DNA of 64,000 nucleotides from Fragilariopsis cylindrus CCMP1102 (taxonomy: Eukaryota; Bacillariophyta; Bacillariophyceae; Bacillariales; Bacillariaceae). The notes beneath the pieces are model-generated. The model worked only from the letters and a program-made list of their open reading frames with translations, ran no database searches and was not told the DNA's origin. The DNA is taken from contig FMBT01000296.1 in NCBI GenBank assembly GCA_900095095.1, positions 670,904 to 734,903 of the forward strand, in the 5' to 3' direction. This document shows positions 47,818-59,300 of this stretch, one piece after another; positions within the stretch are counted from its first letter, which is position 1, and the number at the start of each line of letters is the position of its first letter. Position numbers and translations under genes: made by a program.

Positions 47818-50608
47818 ACAGGCAACACCTTTAACTTTTAAATTTGGGGGTTTTCGTTAAAACTACTGTTTTTAATTAACTGTTTTTTAAATCCAAAAAA
47901 GTGTAACTGGATAATTAACAATATCGGGGGCCCCCAAATTAAAAATGCAATTTGGGGTAATAAAATTCGTACCCCCCCAAAAAAAAACTTTACTAGTATT
48001 TCTTAGTGTAGCATATAATAAAAACTTTAGCATCAAGTATATACACCTAGAAAGTCATTTTTTAAGAAAATCAAAGTATTAAATTTACAATTGAACTATT
48101 GGATGGAATACTGTTATATTCCTCAGTCTTGTTAGCCTACTGGTATCTCACAATGTAGACTCACACACAGCACACATCAGCTTTTTATGAGATATCTTGT
48201 TCTGGGCACAAAGCAGGGTAGAACTTCCAGGAAAATGCTTCTTTTTAGTCAGGGAGAGTTCCTCTACCTTACCATGTGTGTAACAAATATCGGTCTTAAA
48301 ATATATGGAAGGCACTCTTTCAATTCATGTTCACATACCTGTACGCTGACCAGCCTCTAACGCACCATCTTACTAGTTAATTTGATGGGGCTATTATTTT
48401 TGCTACAACAACTTTTTTTGGAAAATAAAATCATGGAACCCATTATATCCTTAATATTTATACGTATGCAAGACAGTGGGTACATCCAGGGGTTTACTTT
48501 CTTCGTCATGGAACAAAAACCAATAAATACCCTATTTTAGCTAAAATCCACTTAAAATAATTTTGCACGAGATGTAGCATATGAACCAGAGGCCCCAATG
48601 GTTCCGGCTTTAGCTGGGTTAGGTAACTATATGATTATTTGTGTGGAAATAGCTGTCAAACTTTGTTTTGGAGCATAAATCAGCCCACAGTGATTATTTT
48701 AAGTACGGTCCTTGACTGCATTTTATGAGATATTTTTGAAAACAGGGGTAAACTACAATTGCATCCAAAATAATGGTGGGTTGGGATGATGATGGTTTCT
48801 ATTCACAAGTTATATTGTATGAGGACCTTACCTAACCCTCCTACCACTTTTTTGTTCCTGCGGTGTAGAGTAAACTTGATTTTGGTGTGCGAGGTATGCA
48901 CACAAAAAATGGTCATATTTCTGAGCAAAATGCACCACAAAATCTCTTATTCAAAATGGTTCCAAAGAAGAACACTCTTTTGGTTGGGTGCAGTAGCCTC
49001 CACATAGTGTATGAGAACCTTGTGTTACCCTCCTACCACTTTTTTGGTCCTGCGGTTGAAGAGAAAAGTTGATGTTGCTGTTGGAGGTAGGCACGCAAAT
49101 AGTCATATTTTTGAGCAAAATGCACCACAAAATCTCTTATTCAAAATGGTTCCAAAGAAGAACACTCTTTTGGTTGGGTGCAGTAGCCTCCACATAGTGT
49201 ATGAGAACCTTGTGTTACCCTCCTACCACTTTTTTGGTCCTGCGGTTGAAGAGAAAAGTTGATGTCGCTGTTGGAGGTAGGCACAAAAACAACTGGGTGA
49301 ACAGAGATCCAGGTGTAGGTTGGTATGAAACACTAGACAGATTGAATGTGTTTCCCTCCTACCATTCCTGGTGGTTTATCATCACTTGACTAAAGTAATT
49401 CTGATTGGTATCATTTTTATCTCACAAATTCTCCAGTGGAGTTGGGTTATTGGAATATATTAAACAACTTTGAATAATAAGATAGAAGATGAATGACTTT
49501 TCCTTAGGTCAATAATAATATGAATAACTTCTCCTTAGGTTCCAGAACCAGCAAGGTGCACCAAAATACCACCCAGTCATCCATCTCATACCCATATGGG
49601 ATGAACCAAGGGTCATGATCCCTCATATTTACCTTCTTCTTGCCTCCAGAACACAAACATTGCATTTTGGCCAACATGTCATATTTCCATGCCCAAAAGT
49701 ACCATTCAGAAATAGGCTGCCACAACATCAAAAAAAATAGTTGGACCATGGTTTCAACACCCAGATACCTTCAATATATGCATATGGTCAAAATGCACCA
49801 ATAATGCATGAATCATTTGCCATATCGGTGGTGTAGTGGGACGGGGAACAATAGAATAGACATAAAATGGCTCAGAATGCACACACAGCAAAAATATCTG
49901 AGATGCTACAGCACCCATGCCAGGTATGCTGAGTCCCAAATAAAATAGCTAGACATCAACCTAATTCATAAAAAAATTGGATTATATCATTGCTTGAAGT
50001 TACCATGCATATATTTGGGGTGTCACGGGTCAAAATCCACTGCTATTAAAACACACAATTTCTCTAAGTGCCAAGTGCGCGTGTAATCAAGGCCGCGATG
50101 CACCATCAATACAGACCTAATAACCTTGAAAAATTACATGGAGCTCAACATTATACCTATGAGTACAAGGTCCAACTATTGCTTAGGGCTCTAGGGAGGT
50201 TAGGAAGGTGTCAGGGTGTACTAAGCCACAAAAAGGGTCATTTATGCCCCAAAACAGGTTTTCCCCCTTTAGCACCCACATCAGCATGGTCCTACCCATA
50301 GCTTGCCAAGTTTATATTCCCTTTGGTGTATATGGTCAACCCCATGTGCTTACTTTGGGACAATTCATATTTTCGAGTGTGTACTAGGTCACATACCCCC
50401 CCCCCCAAATGGGCCATTTTCCCATGTCCTAGGCTGCATCACACCCTTTACCACCTTCCAGTGTGAAGAAAGCATACCTAGCGCCCCAAAGTCTGGCCCA
50501 GGTATCCACTATACCATCTGATTGGGACTTTATACATGCTAGGATGGGTTAGAATGCCAGAAAGTTGAGTGGTACAGGTAGCAAGTACCACAGGACATGA
50601 CTTAGTTT
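47818..50608 (+). repeat. Dispersed repeat family, copy C
   Basis: The longest plus-strand copy. Its left end (GGCAACACCTTTAAC, then TTTGGGGGTTTTCG) matches copy A at 6835. The part at about 48180-48800 matches copy D at 62800-63430 (shared AAGCAGGGTAGAACTT and TTTTGCACGAG). The part at 48840-49290 holds two to three of the 190-bp satellite units known from copy B. The part at 49340-50608 matches copy A at 7550-8790. Minus-strand blocks MDDWVVFWCTLLVLEP and WQPISEWYFWAW are interrupted equivalents of copy A sequence, so a coding ancestor on that strand is possible. Confidence 0.75.
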
Positions 50609-52393
50609 TTCGAATAAGAACTAAATAAGTGCAGTTCTGTCATTTGACTAAAAGTTAAAATGTTACTAATTAAGTACTTTGTTTTTGCACAAAAGTCTAG
50701 CACTTTTTAATTAACTAAAAAGCCTGTAAAAGTTAAAGTGCGTTGAAAAACCTTTAAAGTTAAAGTGTGTTGCCTGTATATACATTTTCTATGTAAATCA
50801 TACTGGCTCGCGGGACACAAGAAAAATCCAGGTTAACCAAGTCAGATACTTACTGTACGAAATCGCACGAGAAATCCGGGTTCCCAACGCACGGAAAGTG
50901 TAAAACTGTTATGAAAATGTGAACGGTATTGACTTTTGTACTGCCTCTCCTCTTGTAGTAAATACAGTCATTTTCACCCCTTTTTTTGAACCGATCCCTC
51001 TTATATTTGTAAGTGTTTTAATATATGTTGTTAGCTATCTGTAGAGGTACTTAATATTAAAATCTGTCCATTATTAATGAAGATCTGACGAGGTGGGTGT
51101 TGCCATTATGTTTCATTTTTTTCTTTTCCTAACTTACTGTAAACATCCTCGGTCGTGTATTTTTCTATTTTATTTTCTGTTTTTCAGTCGTGGTTTTTTC
51201 TTCTTTTTTTATCATATATTTTTTGTTCGCTCCGATTGATACTCAATCATCAAATAATAATACGAGCGAAGGTGCACGATATGTTACCGCTTTGACTTTT
51301 TCTGATTCCTCAAGTGATTATAATCGAACAATACGGTACAATAAACAACGCCTTTTTCAGAATTGATATTGATAACATTGAGATAATATTACATTTCGCG
51401 ATCATATTGTCTCACGATGTGTATACAAAATTCTTTTAGAAGTGCAACACAGCTGATGATTAGCAGTTGCACGATTGGCCGTTACTCGGGTGAATTGCAT
51501 CTAAACTTATTGTGATGTATCATAATGCGATACCCACATTATACTGTACTAGTAAGGAGCCCCCCTCTCGTTTCCTGTCATCAAATAAGCTCAGCTAGCG
51601 AAGCAATCGTGCATTATATCTTCCTGTTCTTTCCTTTTTCGAAATAACCGTCTTTCACTTCTCTTCACTTCACTTCCGTTACTTAATAAAAAAGTAGAAC
51701 TAAAACTAAAACAAAACAATGCAAGTTATATAATCAATCAGTCTAAATTATTTGTCTAGCAGAACCTAACAAGAAATCAAGAATAAAGAATACGAATACG
51801 AATACGAATACGAATACGAATACGAATATTCGTTAAACAGAAACAGAAACCACGAGATTGGCAATAGTAATAACGTTACTGATTCTGTTCTACGGTAGTA
51901 AAAAAGTACTGAGTGTAAGCAATAGGACACGTGGCTGCTATTGCTGCTGTTTCTGTTGCTGTTGCTATTGCTGCTGTATAATAATTGAATTTTGTCTCAT
52001 ATACATCAAGGGGAGTACTTGTGCAACAAAAGCATTACATATAGTATGTCATCTCTCTTCAGTATTGTCTTGTCTCCTTCTTGCTGTAGTAATGGTTGAA
52101 ATATCAAAATCGTCGTAACAGTAGAAGTAGAAGTAGAAGCAAAGTAGAAGCAGAAGCAGCGAACGTACTGTATTAGAAGAAAAAGACAAAGTAGTAGAGA
52201 CGGAAGGAATCATCAGTATCCCGTCGCCATCATGATATTTATACGAATGAATCGTTTCACAGGACATCAATAATCTTCGTCATCAACAACGACATTATCA
52301 ACGACTCATACTGAATCGTAATCTATACATTGATCTTTAGGAACAATCCTATAGAGAATCAATTGATTTTAATTCAATTGAAGATAATATTGT
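50609..52393. other. Mostly non-coding
   Basis: Contains (TACGAA)n at 51790-51829 and GAAGTAGAAGCA repeats at 52120-52160. A plus-strand piece near 52150-52230 reads SERTVLEEKDKVVETEGI and might be an exon of the gene-like region just downstream. Nothing else is recognised. Confidence 0.4.
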
Positions 52394-52954
52394 GGTGACA
52401 GTAGTGGTCGAGAAGATTGTGGTCAGCAGCAGCAGTACGATGATACGTACGATGATGAATACTGTAATGACGACAATGACGATGTCGATGACGTTGACAA
52501 TTTCTGTACTTGTATTGATGCCCCTTCTATATCTGAGATCGCTGTTGCGGTACGTTGGAATGGTACAGTACTGTATCTGATGAGCTCGCTGAGATGGTGG
52601 ATGGTATCACTATATCTGACGGTATAGTGTAGTAGTTGCAGTTGCAGTTGCAGTTGCAGTTGCAGTTGCGTGTGCGTTTGCTTTTTTTTATTCCGACAAA
52701 AAATGAAAGGATGAAAACATTCGTAAAATTGTATACAGTAGAATTGCATGTTTTGCTTTGTTCAATTTTTTTTTTGATTTTGTTTTAATCATCGTGCGGA
52801 TCTGCCGGAGCATCCGGTAGTGAAATTTCATTGGTTAGAAACGCTAACTAACAATGGTAATAGACATCCTCATAGTCTAATAAATGATGAACTAGTTAAT
52901 GACAGAACTCAGATATCTGTCTCCATTGTAGTTGAGTGTACAGTAAATGTCTAA
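52394..52954 (+). other. Possible exons of an unrecognised gene
   Basis: Two open segments look coding but have no good start. The first (about 52415-52549) is acidic (YDDTYDDEYCNDD, then FCTCIDAPSISEIAVA) and ends at a consensus donor GTACGT at 52550. The second (52799-52954) reads DLPEHPVVKFHWLETLTNNG and INDELVNDRTQISVSIVVE before a TAA; I could not place its acceptor. A CAGTTG hexamer repeat (52636-52668) lies between them. Confidence is low. Confidence 0.22.
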
Positions 52955-53312
52955 ATAATTAAAGTCATATGGCTGCAATGCTAAAACTCTTGAAAAGGGT
53001 ATTGGTATCATATCAATAAAAGTAGAAGATCAACACCAATACAGTTACTCGATAGAAGCGAATGTTTTTAGTATAGTTTTGTGGATAAAATCGCTAGGAA
53101 TGTTCCTTGAAGAACGAGCCAATGATCTAATTGTCATGATGATTCAATCGCGAAGGTAACAACTTGACTAAGCCTACTTGTATTACAACAACATTTTTCT
53201 TGACGTATTATAACTCAATGCTATCTCCAATTACCTATGTGACGTCTAAAGAAAAGCTAAGTTGTAATAAAACTAATGATATCAAACCTAGTATTAATAG
53301 TAAGGTAACTTT
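52955..53312. other. 3' flank of the giant repeat gene
   Basis: Nothing recognised. Confidence 0.4.
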
Positions 53313-56300
53313 TTAGACTGGAAATTGTACACTCAGAGGGCAAAAATCACATACATCACTACAGCAATCCCCAAAATTTACACATAAATCATCACAGTAA
53401 CAACTGAGACCAGAGTTTTGAAAACAGGTTTTATCCTTACAACTACCTTTAATAGATGCTTTTGGAGGATAGAAACAAGTGAAAGAAGAAGGTTCAAAAC
53501 TAGGCGGAAGACTTGGCATGAAGCTGGGTCTACTTGAGATGCTACTCGGATCAAAACTAGGAGAAGAGCTGGGAACACCACTTGGTGGAAGACTTGGTAA
53601 AGAACTTGGAACAGCACTGGGTGTAAGACTTGGCCCAAAACTAGGCAAACCACTAGGAACCTCACTTGGGATGGAACTTGGCAATTCACTTGGGATGCTA
53701 CTCGGATCAAAACTAGGAGAAGAGCTGGGAACACCACTTGGTGGAAGACTTGGTAAAGAACTTGGAACAGCACTGGGTGTAAGACTTGGCCCAAAACTAG
53801 GCAAACCACTAGGAACCTCACTTGGGATGGAACTTGGCAATTCACTTGGGATGCTACTCGGATCAAAACTAGGAGAAGAGCTGGGAACACCACTTGGTGG
53901 AAGACTTGGTAAAGAACTTGGAACAGCACTGGGTGTAAGACTTGGCCCAAAACTAGGCAAACCACTAGGAACCTCACTTGGGATGGAACTTGGCAATTCA
54001 CTTGGGATGCTACTCGGATCAAAACTAGGAGAAGAGCTGGGAACACCACTTGGTGGAAGACTTGGTAAAGAACTTGGAACAGCACTGGGTGTAAGACTTG
54101 GCCCAAAACTAGGCAAACCACTAGGAACCTCACTTGGGATGGAACTTGGCAATTCACTTGGGATGCTACTCGGATCAAAACTAGGAGAAGAGCTGGGAAC
54201 ACCACTTGGTGGAAGACTTGGTAAAGAACTTGGAACAGCACTGGGTGTAAGACTTGGCCCAAAACTAGGCAAACCACTAGGAACCTCACTTGGGATGGAA
54301 CTTGGCAATTCACTTGGGATGCTACTCGGATCAAAACTAGGAGAAGAGCTGGGAACACCACTTGGTGGAAGACTTGGTAAAGAACTTGGAACAGCACTGG
54401 GTGTAAGACTTGGCCCAAAACTAGGCAAACCACTAGGAACCTCACTTGGGATGGAACTTGGCAATTCACTTGGGATGCTACTCGGATCAAAACTAGGAGA
54501 AGAGCTGGGAACACCACTTGGTGGAAGACTTGGTAAAGAACTTGGAACAGCACTGGGTGTAAGACTTGGCCCAAAACTAGGCAAACCACTAGGAACCTCA
54601 CTTGGGATGGAACTTGGCAATTCACTTGGGATGCTACTCGGATCAAAAACTAGGAGAAGAGCTGGGAACACCACTTGGTGGAAGACTTGGTAAAGAACTT
54701 GGAACAGCACTGGGTGTAAGACTTGGCCCAAAACTAGGCAAACCACTAGGAACCTCACTTGGGATGGAACTTGGCAATTCACTTGGGATGCTACTCGGAT
54801 CAAAACTAGGAGAAGAGCTGGGAACACCACTTGGTGGAAGACTTGGTAAAGAACTTGGAACAGCACTGGGTGTAAGACTTGGCCCAAAACTAGGCAAACC
54901 ACTAGGAACCTCACTTGGGATGGAACTTGGCAATTCACTTGGGATGCTACTCGGATCAAAACTAGGAGAAGAGCTGGGAACACCACTTGGTGGAAGACTT
55001 GGTAAAGAACTTGGAACAGCACTGGGTGTAAGACTTGGCCCAAAACTAGGCAAACCACTAGGAACCTCACTTGGGATGGAACTTGGCAATTCACTTGGGA
55101 TGCTACTCGGATCAAAACTAGGAGAAGAGCTGGGAACACCACTTGGTGGAAGACTTGGTAAAGAACTTGGAACAGCACTGGGTGTAAGACTTGGCCCAAA
55201 ACTAGGCAAACCACTAGGAACCTCACTTGGGATGGAACTTGGCAATTCACTTGGGATGCTACTCGGATCAAAACTAGGAGAAGAGCTGGGAACACCACTT
55301 GGTGGAAGACTTGGTAAAGAACTTGGAACAGCACTGGGTGTAAGACTTGGCCCAAAACTAGGCAAACCACTAGGAACCTCACTTGGGATGGAACTTGGCA
55401 ATTCACTTGGGATGCTACTCGGATCAAAACTAGGAGAAGAGCTGGGAACACCACTTGGTGGAAGACTTGGTAAAGAACTTGGAACAGCACTGGGTGTAAG
55501 ACTTGGCCCAAAACTAGGCAAACCACTAGGAACCTCACTTGGGATGGAACTTGGCAATTCACTTGGGATGCTACTCGGATCAAAACTAGGAGAAGAGCTG
55601 GGAACACCACTTGGTGGAAGACTTGGTAAAGAACTTGGAACAGCACTGGGTGTAAGACTTGGCCCAAAACTAGGCAAACCACTAGGAACCTCACTTGGGA
55701 TGGAACTTGGCAATTCACTTGGGATGCTACTCGGATCAAAACTAGGAGAAGAGCTGGGAACACCACTTGGTGGAAGACTTGGTAAAGAACTTGGAACAGC
55801 ACTGGGTGTAAGACTTGGCCCAAAACTAGGCAAACCACTAGGAACCTCACTTGGGATGGAACTTGGCAATTCACTTGGGATGCTACTCGGATCAAAACTA
55901 GGAGAAGAGCTGGGAACACCACTTGGTGGAAGACTTGGTAAAGAACTTGGAACAGCACTGGGTGTAAGACTTGGCCCAAAACTAGGCAAACCACTAGGAA
56001 CCTCACTTGGGATGGAACTTGGCAATTCACTTGGGATGCTACTCGGATCAAAACTAGGAGAAGAGCTGGGAACACCACTTGGTGGAAGACTTGGTAAAGA
56101 ACTTGGAACAGCACTGGGTGTAAGACTTGGCCCAAAACTAGGCAAACCACTAGGAACCTCACTTGGGATGGAACTTGGCAATTCACTTGGGATGCTACTC
56201 GGATCAAAACTAGGAGAAGAGCTGGGAACACCACTTGGTGGAAGACTTGGTAAAGAACTTGGAACAGCACTGGGTGTAAGACTTGGCCCAAAACTAGGCA

Positions 56301-59300
56301 AACCACTAGGAACCTCACTTGGGATGGAACTTGGCAATTCACTTGGGATGCTACTCGGATCAAAACTAGGAGAAGAGCTGGGAACACCACTTGGTGGAAG
56401 ACTTGGTAAAGAACTTGGAACAGCACTGGGTGTAAGACTTGGCCCAAAACTAGGCAAACCACTAGGAACCTCACTTGGGATGGAACTTGGCAATTCACTT
56501 GGGATGCTACTCGGATCAAAACTAGGAGAAGAGCTGGGAACACCACTTGGTGGAAGACTTGGTAAAGAACTTGGAACAGCACTGGGTGTAAGACTTGGCC
56601 CAAAACTAGGCAAACCACTAGGAACCTCACTTGGGATGGAACTTGGCAATTCACTTGGGATGCTACTCGGATCAAAACTAGGAGAAGAGCTGGGAACACC
56701 ACTTGGTGGAAGACTTGGTAAAGAACTTGGAACAGCACTGGGTGTAAGACTTGGCCCAAAACTAGGCAAACCACTAGGAACCTCACTTGGGATGGAACTT
56801 GGCAATTCACTTGGGATGCTACTCGGATCAAAACTAGGAGAAGAGCTGGGAACACCACTTGGTGGAAGACTTGGTAAAGAACTTGGAACAGCACTGGGTG
56901 TAAGACTTGGCCCAAAACTAGGCAAACCACTAGGAACCTCACTTGGGATGGAACTTGGCAATTCACTTGGGATGCTACTCGGATCAAAACTAGGAGAAGA
57001 GCTGGGAACACCACTTGGTGGAAGACTTGGTAAAGAACTTGGAACAGCACTGGGTGTAAGACTTGGCCCAAAACTAGGCAAACCACTAGGAACCTCACTT
57101 GGGATGGAACTTGGCAATTCACTTGGGATGCTACTCGGATCAAAACTAGGAGAAGAGCTGGGAACACCACTTGGTGGAAGACTTGGTAAAGAACTTGGAA
57201 CAGCACTGGGTGTAAGACTTGGCCCAAAACTAGGCAAACCACTAGGAACCTCACTTGGGATGGAACTTGGCAATTCACTTGGGATGCTACTCGGATCAAA
57301 ACTAGGAGAAGAGCTGGGAACACCACTTGGTGGAAGACTTGGTAAAGAACTTGGAACAGCACTGGGTGTAAGACTTGGCCCAAAACTAGGCAAACCACTA
57401 GGAACCTCACTTGGGATGGAACTTGGCAATTCACTTGGGATGCTACTCGGATCAAAACTAGGAGAAGAGCTGGGAACACCACTTGGTGGAAGACTTGGTA
57501 AAGAACTTGGAACAGCACTGGGTGTAAGACTTGGCCCAAAACTAGGCAAACCACTAGGAACCTCACTTGGGATGGAACTTGGCAATTCACTTGGGATGCT
57601 ACTCGGATCAAAACTAGGAGAAGAGCTGGGAACACCACTTGGTGGAAGACTTGGTAAAGAACTTGGAACAGCACTGGGTGTAAGACTTGGCCCAAAACTA
57701 GGCAAACCACTAGGAACCTCACTTGGGATGGAACTTGGCAATTCACTTGGGATGCTACTCGGATCAAAACTAGGAGAAGAGCTGGGAACACCACTTGGTG
57801 GAAGACTTGGAATGAAACTGCGGACAGCACTGGGTGTAAGACTTGGCCCAAAACTAGGCAAACCACTAGGAACCTCACTTGGGATGGAACTTGGCAATTC
57901 ACTTGGGATGCTACTTGGATCAAAACTAGGAGAAGAGCTGGGAACACCACTTGGTGGAAGACTTGGTAAAGAACTTGGAACAGCACTGGGTGTAAGACTT
58001 GGCCCAAAACTAGGCAAACCACTAGGAACCTCACTTGGGATGGAACTTGGCAATTCACTTGGGATGCTACTCGGATCAAAACTAGGAGAAGAGCTGGGAA
58101 CACCACTTGGTGGAAGACTTGGTAAAGAACTTGGAACAGCACTGGGTGTAAGACTTGGCCCAAAACTAGGCAAACCACTAGGAACCTCACTTGGGATGGA
58201 ACTTGGCAATTCACTTGGGATGCTACTCGGATCAAAACTAGGAGAAGAGCTGGGAACACCACTTGGTGGAAGACTTGGTAAAGAACTTGGAACAGCACTG
58301 GGTGTAAGACTTGGCCCAAAACTAGGCAAACCACTAGGAACCTCACTTGGGATGGAACTTGGCAATTCACTTGGGATGCTACTCGGATCAAAACTAGGAG
58401 AAGAGCTGGGAACACCACTTGGTGGAAGACTTGGTAAAGAACTTGGAACAGCACTGGGTGTAAGACTTGGCCCAAAACTAGGCAAACCACTAGGAACCTC
58501 ACTTGGGATGGAACTTGGCAATTCACTTGGGATGCTACTCGGATCAAAACTAGGAGAAGAGCTGGGAACACCACTTGGTGGAAGACTTGGTAAAGAACTT
58601 GGAACAGCACTGGGTGTAAGACTTGGCCCAAAACTAGGCAAACCACTAGGAACCTCACTTGGGATGGAACTTGGCAATTCACTTGGGATGCTACTCGGAT
58701 CAAAACTAGGAGAAGAGCTGGGAACACCACTTGGTGGAAGACTTGGTAAAGAACTTGGAACAGCACTGGGTGTAAGACTTGGCCCAAAACTAGGCAAACC
58801 ACTAGGAACCTCACTTGGGATGGAACTTGGCAATTCACTTGGGATGCTACTCGGATCAAAACTAGGAGAAGAGCTGGGAACACCACTTGGTGGAAGACTT
58901 GGTAAAGAACTTGGAACAGCACTGGGTGTAAGACTTGGCCCAAAACTAGGCAAACCACTAGGAACCTCACTTGGGATGGAACTTGGCAATTCACTTGGGA
59001 TGCTACTCGGATCAAAACTAGGAGAAGAGCTGGGAACACCACTTGGTGGAAGACTTGGAATGAAACTGCGGACAAAACTTGGACCTGCACTAGGATTAGA
59101 TTTCGGTGCACCATTTGGATCAGATCTAGAACTTGGAGCAGCACTCGGAATAGAATTCGGTGCACTATTCGGATCAGAGGTAGATGAAAGAATTGGAACA
59201 GAACTCGGTGAAACCGCACTTGGTTCAACACTTGGAACAGAAATTGGAAGAGAACTTGGTGAAAGATCTTGCTCAAAGCTCGGTCTGGAAGTAGGAGGAG

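Noticed and set aside
53534-59069. Regularly spaced array, considered as a CRISPR-like structure
   Set aside because: Units are contiguous, identical and coding, with no spacers, in a eukaryotic genome.
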